Shown here one piece after another: positions 1 to 9,157 of a stretch of 64,000 bases of DNA. The first letter of the stretch is position 1. The number at the start of each line of letters is the position of its first letter. The notes beneath the pieces were generated by a model, which was not told the DNA's origin, did not search any database, and saw only the letters and a program-made list of their open reading frames with translations. This stretch comes from Streptococcus sp. Marseille-Q0941. GTDB taxonomy: Bacteria > Bacillota > Bacilli > Lactobacillales > Streptococcaceae. Made by a program: the position numbers and the translations under genes. The DNA lies in assembly GCF_943736975.1 (NCBI RefSeq), contig NZ_CALSFO010000008.1, forward strand, positions 62,001-126,000. Reading direction: 5' to 3'.

Positions 1-1263
1 TTGGGAGCAAGTTTTGGCTATACTTTGCCTAAGGATAAATTCCGTCAACCTTATATCGCTCGTCAAGTGCGCGTGACAATCCCAGTTCATCTTGCTCCAC
101 TTTCTTGGGCTAGTTTCCAATTGGTTGAAGGCCAAGTAGAATACCGAGATGGTATTTATCAAAATGGGGTTATTGATACACCGTTTGTAACTGTGAGTGT
201 AGATGAAGGAATCACAGTCTATGACAAGACTACAAATGAAGCTTACGAAGACTTTATCCGCTTTGAAGACCGTGGAGATATCGGAAACGAGTATATTTAC
301 TTCCAACCAAAAGGTACTGAGCCAATCTATGCTCAATTGAAAGGATACGAAGTCTTAGAAAACAATGCTCGCTATGCTAAGGTATTGCTCAAACACGACT
401 TGACGATTCCAGTCAGTGCAGATGAAAAATTGGATGCTGAACAAAGAGGCATTATCGAGTTCATGAAACGAGATGCAGGTCGTTCAGAAGAGTTGACAAC
501 CATTCCTCTTGAAACTGAGATGACCGTCTTTGTGGATAATCCACAGATTCGTTTTAAAACTCGTTTTACCAATACTGCCAAGGATCACCGCATCCGTCTC
601 TTGGTGAAAACTCATAACACTCGTCCAAGCAATGATTCTGAAAGCATCTATGAAGTTGTGACAAGACCAAATAAACCAGCAGCTTCTTGGGAAAATCCTG
701 AAAATCCACAACACCAACAAGCCTTTGTCAGCTTGTATGATGATGTCAAAGGAGTGACCGTATCCAATAAAGGATTGCACGAGTATGAAATCCTTGGAGA
801 TGACACCATGGCTGTAACCCTTCTTCGTGCTTCAGGCGAACTCGGTGACTGGGGCTACTTCCCAACACCAGAAGCACAATGCTTGCGCGATATCGAAGTT
901 GAGTTTGCAGTAGAATGCCATAAGGCTCAGGATCGTTTCACAGCCTTCCGTCGTGCCAAAACCTTCCAAGTGCCATTTACAGCTCTTCAGGTTGCAAAAC
1001 AAGAAGGTAGCGTTGCAGCAACGGGTAGTCTCTTCAACCATCCAGCATTGAACTTGCCACAAGTTTGTCCAACAGCATTTAAGGTAGCTGAAAATGAAGA
1101 AGGTTACGTCCTTCGTTACTACAATATGAGCCAAGAAAATATTCGTGTGTCTGAAAAACAACAAACCATTCTTGACTTGCTGGAACGTCCATACCCAGTT
1201 CATTCAGGACTATTGGCACCACAGGAAATTCGTACAGAATTCATTCAAAAAGAAGAAATTTAA
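1..1263 (+). CDS. Alpha-mannosidase, GH38 family (C-terminal part, 5' truncated by window edge)
   Basis: This is the C-terminal 420 residues of a protein that begins before the window; the TTG at base 1 is not a real start. The sequence looks like the C-terminal beta-domains of a glycoside hydrolase family 38 alpha-mannosidase (about 880 residues in pneumococcus, from memory), so the catalytic N-terminal half is missing from view. The family removes alpha-mannose from host N-glycans inside the cell. It is followed by a ROK kinase and a GH20 hexosaminidase on the same strand, the pattern of a host N-glycan degradation cluster. A hairpin with a T-run follows the stop. The family call rests on remembered similarity and context; the GH38 active-site residues cannot be checked here. 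Confidence 0.8.
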   Translation: MGASFGYTLPKDKFRQPYIARQVRVTIPVHLAPLSWASFQLVEGQVEYRDGIYQNGVIDTPFVTVSVDEGITVYDKTTNEAYEDFIRFEDRGDIGNEYIYFQPKGTEPIYAQLKGYEVLENNARYAKVLLKHDLTIPVSADEKLDAEQRGIIEFMKRDAGRSEELTTIPLETEMTVFVDNPQIRFKTRFTNTAKDHRIRLLVKTHNTRPSNDSESIYEVVTRPNKPAASWENPENPQHQQAFVSLYDDVKGVTVSNKGLHEYEILGDDTMAVTLLRASGELGDWGYFPTPEAQCLRDIEVEFAVECHKAQDRFTAFRRAKTFQVPFTALQVAKQEGSVAATGSLFNHPALNLPQVCPTAFKVAENEEGYVLRYYNMSQENIRVSEKQQTILDLLERPYPVHSGLLAPQEIRTEFIQKEEI

Positions 1264-1291
1264 TTTCAAATAGTAGACAGAAAAAGAAAGG

Positions 1292-1334
1292 AGGAGCGAA
1301 GAAGTAAGAACCAACTGCTGACTCGCTCCTTTTT
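1292..1334 (+). terminator. Terminator-like hairpin between GH38 and ROK genes
   Basis: Arms AGGAGCGA (1292-1299) and TCGCTCCT (1323-1330) pair perfectly around a 23-base loop and are followed by TTTT. The loop is long, so it may only attenuate transcription into the ROK gene. Confidence 0.55.
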
Positions 1335-1347
1335 GCAGGTAAAAGCA

Positions 1348-2217
1348 ATGACCATTGCAACGATTGATATCGGAGGGACTGGCGTTAAGTTTGCTAGTCT
1401 GACTTCTGATGGAAAGATTTTAGATAAGACGAGCACCCCAACTCCAGAAACGCTAGAAGATTTGTTGGCTTGGTTGGACCAACGTTTGTCAGAACAGGAC
1501 TATCGCGGGATTGCCATGAGTGTTCCAGGAGCGGTCAACCAAGAGACAGGTGTCATTGAGGGGATTAGTGCCATTCCTTATATTCATGGTTTTTCATGGT
1601 ATGAGGCCCTTGCTCATCATCAGCTACCTGTCCATCTCGAAAATGATGCTAACTGTGTTGGACTTAGTGAACTGCTGGCTCACCCAGAGATTGAAAATGC
1701 AGCCTGTGTCGTGATTGGAACAGGAATTGGTGGATCCATGATTATCAATGGTAAACTTCATCGAGGTCGCCACGGCTTAGGTGGTGAGTTTGGTTACATG
1801 ACAACTATCGAACCAGCTGAAAAACTCAACAACTGGTCGCTATTAGCTTCGACAGGAAACATGGTTCGTTATGTAATCGAAAAATCTGGTCAAAGTGATT
1901 GGGATGGCCGTAAGATTTACCAGGAGGCGGCAGCAGGGAATGCCCTTTGTCAAGAAGCCATTGAGCGTATGAACCGCAATCTTGCCCAAGGACTACTCAA
2001 TATTCAGTATCTGATCGACCCAGATGTCATTAGCCTAGGTGGGTCTATCAGTCAGAATCCAGAGTTTATCAAAGGGGTTCAAAAAGCAGTAGATGCTTTT
2101 GTGGAAAGATATGAAGAATATACAATTGCACCAGTCATCCAAGCCTGCACCTATCACGCAGATGCTAATCTCTACGGTGCTCTTGTCAACTGGTTACAGG
2201 AGGAAAACCAATGGTAA
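1348..2217 (+). CDS. ROK-family sugar kinase (or ROK protein), N-glycan cluster
   Basis: 289 residues from the ATG at 1348, which has a CAGG-type ribosome site; an in-frame TTG at 1333 is less likely. The N-terminal phosphate-binding motif [15 protein letters not shown] near residue 100 and GTGIGG near residue 130 mark the ROK (repressor/ORF/kinase) family. There is no N-terminal helix-turn-helix, so it is a cytoplasmic kinase, probably acting on a hexose or hexosamine released by the neighbouring glycosidases. The usual ROK zinc cysteine cluster is not seen after HGLGGEFGY, which is odd for a classical glucokinase and may reflect a different substrate. It overlaps the GH20 start by 7 bases, so the two are translationally coupled. 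The substrate is not known from sequence. Confidence 0.85.
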   Translation: MTIATIDIGGTGVKFASLTSDGKILDKTSTPTPETLEDLLAWLDQRLSEQDYRGIAMSVPGAVNQETGVIEGISAIPYIHGFSWYEALAHHQLPVHLENDANCVGLSELLAHPEIENAACVVIGTGIGGSMIINGKLHRGRHGLGGEFGYMTTIEPAEKLNNWSLLASTGNMVRYVIEKSGQSDWDGRKIYQEAAAGNALCQEAIERMNRNLAQGLLNIQYLIDPDVISLGGSISQNPEFIKGVQKAVDAFVERYEEYTIAPVIQACTYHADANLYGALVNWLQEENQW

Positions 2218-4091
2218 ACTTTACCGGAATTAGCAATAAACAAGCTCAAGCTCTAGAGTTGCTTCAAAAGCACATTTCTCTACCAGATGTAGAAGTGGCA
2301 GTTGCTCAGTCTGACCAAGCCTCTATCTCTATCAAGGGTGAGGGCGGACAGTATCAATTGACTTATGACAAACCTCACCAACTCTACCGTGCCTTGCCTG
2401 TGCTAGCAACAGCTTTAGCAGAAGGTAACAAGGTGGATATTGAGGAGCAAGCGGCTTATGAAGATTTAGCCTACATGGCAGATTGTTCCCGTAATGCTGT
2501 AATGAATGTTGCCTCTGCCAAGCAGATGATTGAGGTCTTAGCTCTCATGGGCTACTCAACCTTTGAACTTTACATGGAAGATACCTATCAAATAGAGGGA
2601 CAACCTTATTTTGGCTATTTCCGTGGGGCCTATTCAGCTGAAGAATTACAGGAAATTGAAGCTTACGCCCAGCAGTTTGACATGACCTTTGTACCATGTA
2701 TCCAGACCTTGGCCCACTTGTCAGCCTTTGTCAAATGGGGTGTCAAAGAAGTTCAGCAACTCCGTGATGTTGAGGACATTCTCCTTATCGGCGAAGAAAA
2801 AGTGTACGACCTGATTGACGGCATGTTTGCTACTCTGTCTAAACTGCAAACTCGCAAGGTCAATATCGGAATGGATGAAGCCCACTTGGTTGGTTTGGGA
2901 CGCTACCTCATCCTAAACGGCGTTGTCGATCGTAGTCTTCTTATGTGCCAACATTTGGAGCGCGTGCTGGATATTGCAGACAAGTATGGTTTCCACTGCC
3001 AGATGTGGAGCGATATGTTCTTCAAACTCATGTCAGCAGATGGCCAGTACGATCGCGATGTGGAAATTCCTGAGGAAACTCGTGTCTACCTAGACCGTCT
3101 CAAAGATCGTGTAATCTTGGTTTATTGGGATTATTATCAAGATAGCGAAGAAAAGTACAATCGTAATTTCCGTAATCACCACAAGATTAGCCAAGATATT
3201 GCCTTTGCAGGTGGTGCTTGGAAGTGGATCGGTTTCACACCCAACAACCATTTCAGCCGTCTCATCGCTATCGAGGCCAATAAAGCCTGTCGTGTCAATC
3301 AGATAAAAGAAGTTATCGTGACTGGTTGGGGGGATAATGGTGGAGAAACTGCCCAGTTTTCTATCCTACCGAGCTTGCAAATTTGGGCAGAACTTAGCTA
3401 TCGCAACGATTTAGAGCGTTTGTCAGCCCATTTCAAGACCAATACAGGTCTCTCAGTTGAAGACTTTATGCAGATTGACCTAGCTAACCTATTGCCAGAT
3501 CTACCAGACAATCTCAGTGGCATCAATCCCAACCGCTATGTCTTTTATCAGGATGTTCTCTGCCCTATTCTTGACAGACACATGACACCTGAACAGGACA
3601 AACCGCACTTTGCTCAGGCTGCGGAGACCCTTGCTGCTATCAAAGACAAAGCAGGCATCTACACCTATCTCTTTGAAACACAGGCTCAATTAAATGCTAT
3701 TTTAAGCAACAAAGTGGATGTTGGACGACGCATTCGGCAGGCCTACCAAACAAACGATAAAGAAAGTCTGCAAGCAATCGCCAGACAAGAATTACCAAAA
3801 TTGAGAAGCCAAATCGAAAACTTCCATGCCGTCTTTAGCCACCAATGGCTAAAAGAAAACAAGGTCTTTGGTTTAGATACGGTCGATATTCGCATGGGAG
3901 GACTCTTGCAACGGATCAAGCGTGCAGAAAGTCGTATTGAAGACTATCTAGCTGGTTCCATCTCACGTATTGATGAGTTGGAAGTAGAGATCTTGCCATT
4001 TACTGACTTCTACGCAGATAAGGACTTCGCAGCAACGACAGCCAACCAGTGGCATACGATTGCGACGGCTTCTACTATTTATACAACCTAA
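2211..4091 (+). CDS. Beta-N-acetylhexosaminidase, GH20 (GH20C-like, intracellular)
   Basis: 626 residues with no signal peptide or LPXTG motif, so cytoplasmic. The Asp-Glu catalytic pair typical of GH20 is visible in GMDEAH around residues 221-224, in the middle of the TIM barrel; the Asp positions the substrate acetamido group and the Glu is the acid. An N-terminal alpha/beta domain precedes the barrel and a helical C-terminal extension follows. It resembles the pneumococcal GH20C enzyme (SP_2141 in my recollection), which acts on terminal GlcNAc/GalNAc of imported oligosaccharides. The ATG at 2211 has GGAGG 8 bases upstream and overlaps the ROK stop. Two hairpin terminators follow the gene. 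Confidence 0.88.
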   Translation: MVNFTGISNKQAQALELLQKHISLPDVEVAVAQSDQASISIKGEGGQYQLTYDKPHQLYRALPVLATALAEGNKVDIEEQAAYEDLAYMADCSRNAVMNVASAKQMIEVLALMGYSTFELYMEDTYQIEGQPYFGYFRGAYSAEELQEIEAYAQQFDMTFVPCIQTLAHLSAFVKWGVKEVQQLRDVEDILLIGEEKVYDLIDGMFATLSKLQTRKVNIGMDEAHLVGLGRYLILNGVVDRSLLMCQHLERVLDIADKYGFHCQMWSDMFFKLMSADGQYDRDVEIPEETRVYLDRLKDRVILVYWDYYQDSEEKYNRNFRNHHKISQDIAFAGGAWKWIGFTPNNHFSRLIAIEANKACRVNQIKEVIVTGWGDNGGETAQFSILPSLQIWAELSYRNDLERLSAHFKTNTGLSVEDFMQIDLANLLPDLPDNLSGINPNRYVFYQDVLCPILDRHMTPEQDKPHFAQAAETLAAIKDKAGIYTYLFETQAQLNAILSNKVDVGRRIRQAYQTNDKESLQAIARQELPKLRSQIENFHAVFSHQWLKENKVFGLDTVDIRMGGLLQRIKRAESRIEDYLAGSISRIDELEVEILPFTDFYADKDFAATTANQWHTIATASTIYTT

Positions 4092-4101
4092 GGATAAGAG
4101 T

Positions 4102-4124
4102 ACCCTGTTAGGAGCAGGGTGTTT
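4102..4124 (+). terminator. Terminator after GH20
   Basis: Arms ACCCTG/CAGGGT with a 7-base loop, followed by GTTT. A stronger hairpin follows 33 bases later. Confidence 0.6.
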
Positions 4125-4157
4125 CTCGTGAAACATACTTCTCATATAAAAAAAGTT

Positions 4158-4187
4158 CTCCACATAAAATAATTTGTGGAGTTTTTT
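4158..4187 (+). terminator. Rho-independent terminator
   Basis: Arms CTCCACA/TGTGGAG with a 10-base A/T loop and six T residues. It separates the glycosidase genes from the importer operon. Confidence 0.85.
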
Positions 4188-4201
4188 CTATAATTTGTAG
4201 T

Positions 4202-4249
4202 TTAAACTGTCCTAAAAATAAGAGTATACTATTTTTGTAAACGTTATCA
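4202..4249 (+). promoter_or_regulatory. Promoter with overlapping cre (CcpA) site for the glycan importer
   Basis: A -35 TTAAAC (4202-4207) and -10 TATACT (4225-4230) are 17 bases apart. The sequence TTGTAAACGTTATCA (4235-4249) matches the cre consensus WTGNAARCGNWWWCA at every position and lies over the expected transcription start, the position for CcpA repression when glucose is present. Confidence 0.8.
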
Positions 4250-4302
4250 AATCTAAAAATGTGAGATTATGAAGCTTTAGAAAAATAAAAAGGGAGGAAA
4301 TT

Positions 4303-5232
4303 ATGAATAAGTTTTCAAAAACTTTAAGAGATAATTGGATTTTTCTCTTAATGGTTTTACCAGGAACAATTTGGTTGATTTTATTCTTCTACATTCCAGT
4401 TTTTGGGAATGTGGTTGCCTTCAAAGACTATCATATGACTGGTGAAGGATTCGTCCACAGTATTATAAATAGTAAATGGGTCGGACTAGATAACTTTAAA
4501 TTCTTGTTTAGTTCGAAAGATGCCTTTGTCATCACTCGAAATACTGTCCTTTACAACCTTGGATTTATCTTTATCGGTTTGATTGTGTCAGTTGGTATCG
4601 CCATTATCCTTAGTGAACTTCGCTCTAAGAGAATGGTTAAAATCTACCAAACCTCTATGTTGTTTCCTTACTTCCTATCTTGGGTTATCATCAGTTTCTT
4701 TACAGATGCTTTTCTAAATATCGATAAAGGGCTTATTAACCACACCTTGGAAGCTCTTGGCATGAAGGGAATTAACTTCTACGCTGACGTCAGTATCTGG
4801 CCTTATCTTCTCCTCTTCCTAGGTATTTGGAAAGGGTTTGGATACAGTAGTGTTATGTACTACGCAACCATCATGGGTATTGATCCAACTTACTACGAAG
4901 CAGCGACAGTGGACGGTGCTAGCAAATGGCAACGTATCCGCAACGTAACGATTCCTCAGTTGACACCACTTGTGACAGTATTGACCATCCTTGCAGTCGG
5001 AAACATCTTCCGTGCAGACTTCGGTCTATTCTACCAAATCCCTCACAACGCTGGTCAGCTCTATAGTGTAACAAACGTATTAGACGTCTATGTCTTTAAT
5101 GGTTTGACTCAGACAGCAGATATTGGTATGGCTTCAGCAGCCGGTCTCTATCAGTCAGTTGTCGGTTTGATTCTAGTTATCCTATCAAACTTACTTGCAA
5201 GACGTGTTGATCCTAACTCAGCACTATTCTAG
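4303..5232 (+). CDS. ngtP1: ABC transporter permease, LplB-like (NgtP1-like)
   Basis: 309 residues with six predicted membrane segments. The EAA loop characteristic of binding-protein-dependent permeases is visible as YYEAATVDGASKWQRIRNVT near residue 200. This is the first gene of a three-gene importer (two permeases and a lipoprotein) without an ATPase of its own; in streptococci such CUT1-type importers borrow the shared ATPase MsmK, which is an inference here. It resembles the permease of the pneumococcal N-glycan importer (SP_0090, from memory). The start has AGGGAGG six bases upstream. Confidence 0.88.
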   Translation: MNKFSKTLRDNWIFLLMVLPGTIWLILFFYIPVFGNVVAFKDYHMTGEGFVHSIINSKWVGLDNFKFLFSSKDAFVITRNTVLYNLGFIFIGLIVSVGIAIILSELRSKRMVKIYQTSMLFPYFLSWVIISFFTDAFLNIDKGLINHTLEALGMKGINFYADVSIWPYLLLFLGIWKGFGYSSVMYYATIMGIDPTYYEAATVDGASKWQRIRNVTIPQLTPLVTVLTILAVGNIFRADFGLFYQIPHNAGQLYSVTNVLDVYVFNGLTQTADIGMASAAGLYQSVVGLILVILSNLLARRVDPNSALF

Positions 5233-5245
5233 AAAGGAGGAGCAT

Positions 5246-6166
5246 ATGGCAAAAAAAATTCAAAAAGAAAAAATTGATAATGTTGGCATACACTCCTTCA
5301 GCAAGAAAGCAGATATCTTCTTTAGTATCATATCAGGTTTGCTGGCCTTCTCTTGTATCTTGCCTTTCATCTTTGTCATCATCATCTCTGTTACAGATGA
5401 GAAGAGTATTGTTCAATATGGATATAGCTTTTTCCCATCACAATTTGGATTAGATGGTTTTGAGTTTTTAGCTCAGTTCAAAGATAAGATTTTACAAGCG
5501 CTCTTTATCTCAGTATTTGTGACAGTTGTCGGTACATTGACAAACGTCTTTATCACTACAACTTACGCCTATGCCATCTCACGTTCAACATTTAAGTATC
5601 GTAAATTCTTTACAATCTTCGCTTTGCTTAGTATGTTGTTCAATGCTGGTTTGGTACCAGGCTACATCGTGGTAACTCAGTTGCTTCACCTTGGTGATAC
5701 CATTTGGGCCTTGATCGTTCCGATGCTTCTATCACCATTCAACATCATGTTGATGCGTTCCTTCTTCAAGAAGACCATCCCAGAAGCAATCCTCGAATCA
5801 GCTCGTATCGATGGTGCCAGCGAGGCTCGGATCTTCTTCCAGATCTGTTTGCCACTGTCACTACCAGGTATCGCAACCATCACGCTTTTAACAGCTCTTG
5901 GCTTCTGGAACGACTGGTTTAATGCTCTTCTTTACATCAAGAGTGATAACTTGTATCCATTGCAATATTTGCTCATGCAAATTCAAAACAACATGGATTA
6001 CATTGCCAAGTCAGTTGGAATGTCTGGACAACTTGCAGTTGCCCTACCAAAAGAAACAGGACGTATGGCAATGGTTGTAGTTGCAACTGTTCCAATTGCG
6101 ATTCTCTATCCGTTCTTCCAACGCTACTTTGTAAAAGGTTTGACTATCGGTGGTGTTAAAGAATAA
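5246..6166 (+). CDS. ngtP2: ABC transporter permease, YtcP/CUT1 family (NgtP2-like)
   Basis: 306 residues from the ATG at 5246, chosen because AAAGGAGG precedes it; an in-frame ATG at 5195 lies inside the upstream permease and has no ribosome site. Six membrane segments follow a charged cytoplasmic N-terminus of about 30 residues. The EAA loop AILESARIDGASEARIFFQ lies near residue 190. It forms the transmembrane channel together with the preceding permease. The stop is followed by about 100 bases holding a hairpin, then the lipoprotein gene. Confidence 0.88.
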   Translation: MAKKIQKEKIDNVGIHSFSKKADIFFSIISGLLAFSCILPFIFVIIISVTDEKSIVQYGYSFFPSQFGLDGFEFLAQFKDKILQALFISVFVTVVGTLTNVFITTTYAYAISRSTFKYRKFFTIFALLSMLFNAGLVPGYIVVTQLLHLGDTIWALIVPMLLSPFNIMLMRSFFKKTIPEAILESARIDGASEARIFFQICLPLSLPGIATITLLTALGFWNDWFNALLYIKSDNLYPLQYLLMQIQNNMDYIAKSVGMSGQLAVALPKETGRMAMVVVATVPIAILYPFFQRYFVKGLTIGGVKE

Positions 6167-6199
6167 AACATTGAGAAACAAGATTTCTCTTCTCTATCT

Positions 6200-6222
6200 A
6201 ACTTTTCATCATCAGAAAAGTT
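6200..6222 (+). other. Intercistronic hairpin before the binding-protein gene
   Basis: Arms AACTTTTC/GAAAAGTT around a 7-base loop, with no T-run. Such hairpins between permease and binding-protein genes can stabilise the lipoprotein mRNA segment; that role is inferred. Confidence 0.5.
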
Positions 6223-6271
6223 ACTCATTAAAATTGTTTATAAATTAAAAATAAAAAAAGGAGTTTTTATC

Positions 6272-7756
6272 ATGAAAAACTGGAAAAAATATGCTTTTGC
6301 ATCTGCTAGCCTTGTCGCTTTAGCAGCTAGCCTTGCAGCTTGTGGAAACCTTAAAGGAAACAACCAAAAAGCTGCTGACTCAGCTTCAGGTGACAAAACT
6401 GTTATCAAAATGTACCAAATCGGTGACAAACCAGATAATTTGGATGAATTGCTAGAAAATGCAAACAAAATCATCGGCGAAAAAGTTGGTGCTAAATTAG
6501 ACATCCAATACCTTGGATGGGGTGACTACGGTAAGAAAATGTCAGTTATCACTTCTTCAGGTGAAAACTACGATATCGCATTTGCAGATAACTATGTCGT
6601 AAACGCTCAAAAAGGTGCTTATGCTGACTTGACAGAATTGTACAAGAAAGAAGGAGCTGACCTTTACAAAGCGCTTGACCCAGCTTACATCAAAGGGAAC
6701 ACTGTAAACGGTAAGATCTATGCAGTTCCAGTTGCAGCCAACGTTGCATCTTCACAAAACTTTGCTTTCAACGGCCCACTTCTTGAAAAATACGGCATCG
6801 ATATCTCAGGTGTAACTTCATACGAAACACTTGAACCAGTCTTGAAACAAATCAAAGAAAAAGCTCCAGATGTAATGCCATTCGCTGTTGGTAAAAACTT
6901 TATTCCATCAGAAAACTTTGACTATCCAGTTGCAAATGGTCTTCCATTCGTTATCGACCTTGAAGGTGATACTACTAAGATTGTAAACCGTTACGAAGTT
7001 CCTCGTTTCGTAGAACACTTGAAGACTCTTCACAAATACTATGAAGCAGGATACATTCCAAAAGACGTAGCAACAAGCGAAACTTCATATGACCTTACTC
7101 AAGATACTTGGCTTGTTCGCGAAGAAACAGTAGGACCAGCTGACTACGGTAGCAGCTTGCTTTCTCGTGTTGCTAACAGAGACATCAAAATCAAACCATT
7201 TACTAACTTCATCAAGAAAAATCAAACAACTCAAGTTGCTAACTTTGTAATCTCAAACAACTCTAAGAACAAAGAAAAAGCAATGGAAGTGTTGAACCTC
7301 TTGAACACTAACCCAGAACTCTTGAACGGACTTGTTTATGGACCAGAAGGCAAGAACTGGGAAAAAGTAGCAGGTAAAGAAAACCGTGTTAAAGTCCTTG
7401 ATGGATACAAAGGAAACACTCACATGTCAGGATGGAACACTGGTAACAACTGGATCCTTTACATCAACGAAAACGTAACAGATGAGCAAATTGCACAATC
7501 TAAGAAAGACTTGGAAACTGCAAAAGAATCTCCAGCGCTTGGATTTATCTTCAACACTGACAATGTGAAATCTGAAATCTCAGCTATCACTAACACTATG
7601 CAACAATTCGATACAGCTATCAACACTGGTACTGTAGACCCAGAAAAAGCTATTCCAGAATTGATGGAAAAACTTAAATCTGAAGGTGCATACCAAAAAG
7701 TATTGGATGAAATGCAAAAACAATACGACGAATTCTTGAAAAACAAAAAATCTTAA
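6272..7756 (+). CDS. ngtS: Glycan-binding lipoprotein of ABC importer (NgtS-like)
   Basis: 494 residues. A lipoprotein signal ends in LAASLAAC, so Cys24 is expected to be lipidated and the protein anchored on the outer face of the membrane. The rest is a type-1 extracellular solute-binding fold with repeated Asn/Lys-rich helices. The sequence is very close to the pneumococcal binding protein NgtS (SP_0092 as I recall), which captures complex N-glycan pieces. It follows two permease genes and precedes a strong terminator. Its place directly after GH38-ROK-GH20 links capture and breakdown physically. The ATG at 6272 has GGAG nine bases upstream. Specificity is inferred from the homologue. Confidence 0.9.
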   Translation: MKNWKKYAFASASLVALAASLAACGNLKGNNQKAADSASGDKTVIKMYQIGDKPDNLDELLENANKIIGEKVGAKLDIQYLGWGDYGKKMSVITSSGENYDIAFADNYVVNAQKGAYADLTELYKKEGADLYKALDPAYIKGNTVNGKIYAVPVAANVASSQNFAFNGPLLEKYGIDISGVTSYETLEPVLKQIKEKAPDVMPFAVGKNFIPSENFDYPVANGLPFVIDLEGDTTKIVNRYEVPRFVEHLKTLHKYYEAGYIPKDVATSETSYDLTQDTWLVREETVGPADYGSSLLSRVANRDIKIKPFTNFIKKNQTTQVANFVISNNSKNKEKAMEVLNLLNTNPELLNGLVYGPEGKNWEKVAGKENRVKVLDGYKGNTHMSGWNTGNNWILYINENVTDEQIAQSKKDLETAKESPALGFIFNTDNVKSEISAITNTMQQFDTAINTGTVDPEKAIPELMEKLKSEGAYQKVLDEMQKQYDEFLKNKKS

Positions 7757-7794
7757 GATAGATTGATTTCGTGTATTCATTCCTAAAAGATGCG

Positions 7795-7840
7795 ATCACT
7801 GCCTTGTCTAGATATTTCCAGACGGGGTGGTGATTTTTTT
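7795..7840 (+). terminator. Terminator of the importer operon
   Basis: An interrupted stem of ATCAC/GTGAT and GTCT/AGAC with inner GC pairs is followed by seven T residues. The rest of 7841-7960 shows no gene. Confidence 0.85.
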
Positions 7841-7965
7841 GGGCAAACACATATATTTATTTGCATTGGTATCTAGATATTTGCTCTTACATATAAGCTT
7901 GGACACAAGCACAGCTGAAAAAAGATCTGAAATTGGGTCTTGTTTTCAATTTTCGGTCAAATAAA

Positions 7966-7994
7966 TTGCATTCGTTTTCCCAAGTGGGTATACT
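7966..7994 (+). promoter_or_regulatory. trhO promoter
   Basis: -35 TTGCAT (7966-7971), 17-base spacer, -10 TATACT (7989-7994). A CodY-like sequence AAAATTCTGAAAATT (8010-8024, 13 of 15 consensus positions) lies just downstream in the leader. Confidence 0.75.
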
Positions 7995-8050
7995 AGTATA
8001 GTTAGATGAAAAATTCTGAAAATTTAAGAATAGAAAAGAGAACAAATCTT

Positions 8051-9037
8051 ATGGCAAAAGATATTCGTGTCTTACTTTACTACCTCTATACTCCAATTGA
8101 AAATGCAGAGCAATTTGCGGCAGATCACTTGGCTTTCTGTAAATCAATTGGCCTCAAAGGCCGTATCCTAGTCGCTGACGAGGGAATTAACGGAACCGTT
8201 TCAGGTGACTACGAAACAACTCAAAAATACATGGACTACGTTCACAGCCTCCCAGGGATGGAAGATCTCTGGTTCAAGATTGACGAAGAAAATGAACAAG
8301 CCTTCAAGAAGATGTTTGTTCGCTACAAGAAAGAAATTGTCCACCTTGGTTTGGAAGACAACGACTTTGACAACGACATCAACCCACTTGAAACAACAGG
8401 TGCCTACTTGTCTCCAAAAGAGTTCAAAGAAGCCCTTCTTGACGAAGATACCGTTGTCCTTGACACACGTAACGATTATGAGTACGATCTAGGACACTTC
8501 CGTGGGGCTATCCGCCCAGACATCCGCAACTTCCGTGAGTTGCCACAATGGGTCCGTGACAACAAGGAAAAATTCATGGATAAGCGAGTTGTGGTTTACT
8601 GTACAGGTGGCGTTCGTTGTGAGAAATTCTCAGGTTGGATGGTCCGTGAAGGTTACAAAGATGTCGGTCAATTGCACGGAGGAATCGCAACTTACGGTAA
8701 AGATCCAGAAGTCCAAGGTGAGCTTTGGGATGGGAAAATGTACGTCTTTGACGAGCGTATCGCAGTTGATGTCAACCATGTCAACCCAACCATCGTAGGG
8801 AAAGACTGGTTTGATGGAACACCATGTGAACGTTATGTCAACTGTGGAAATCCTTTCTGTAACCGTCGTATCCTAACATCAGAAGAAAATGAAGACAAGT
8901 ACCTTCGTGGATGCTCACACGAGTGTCGTGTTCACCCACGTAACCGCTATGTTTCAGAAAATGAATTAACACAAGCAGAGGTGGTGGAGCGCCTAGCCGC
9001 TATCGGTGAAAGCTTGGATCACGTCGCTTCAGTATAA
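8051..9037 (+). CDS. trhO: tRNA uridine(34) hydroxylase, rhodanese-like (TrhO)
   Basis: 328 residues from the ATG at 8051; an in-frame ATG at 8006 would add 15 residues not found in relatives as I know them. An N-terminal acylphosphatase-like domain (about 1-100) is followed by a rhodanese domain with the active-site loop [14 protein letters not shown] around residue 180, whose first cysteine is essential in the family. A cysteine-rich C-terminus ([15 protein letters not shown], then CSHEC) may bind metal. TrhO performs the oxygen-dependent hydroxylation of U34 that begins 5-methoxyuridine formation at the tRNA wobble position. It stands alone between a promoter and a terminator. Confidence 0.93.
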   Translation: MAKDIRVLLYYLYTPIENAEQFAADHLAFCKSIGLKGRILVADEGINGTVSGDYETTQKYMDYVHSLPGMEDLWFKIDEENEQAFKKMFVRYKKEIVHLGLEDNDFDNDINPLETTGAYLSPKEFKEALLDEDTVVLDTRNDYEYDLGHFRGAIRPDIRNFRELPQWVRDNKEKFMDKRVVVYCTGGVRCEKFSGWMVREGYKDVGQLHGGIATYGKDPEVQGELWDGKMYVFDERIAVDVNHVNPTIVGKDWFDGTPCERYVNCGNPFCNRRILTSEENEDKYLRGCSHECRVHPRNRYVSENELTQAEVVERLAAIGESLDHVASV

Positions 9038-9041
9038 AGTA

Positions 9042-9065
9042 AACAGCCTTCAAAGGCTGTTTTTC
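9042..9065 (+). terminator. Terminator after trhO
   Basis: Arms AACAGCCTT/AAGGCTGTT with a CA loop followed by TTTT. Confidence 0.9.
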
Positions 9066-9121
9066 TATGCTTTTTATCTAAAAATCTAAAATTTGTTTCT
9101 GTATCTTTCAGGAAAATAGGT

Positions 9122-9144
9122 TATACTGTATGTAAACGATTTCA
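9122..9144 (+). promoter_or_regulatory. -10 element and perfect cre site upstream of the DUF4299-like gene
   Basis: TATACT (9122-9127) is followed at once by ATGTAAACGATTTCA (9130-9144), which fits WTGNAARCGNWWWCA at all positions. No good -35 is seen. The position over the start site predicts CcpA repression. Confidence 0.7.
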
Positions 9145-9157
9145 AAGGAGGCCAGTT

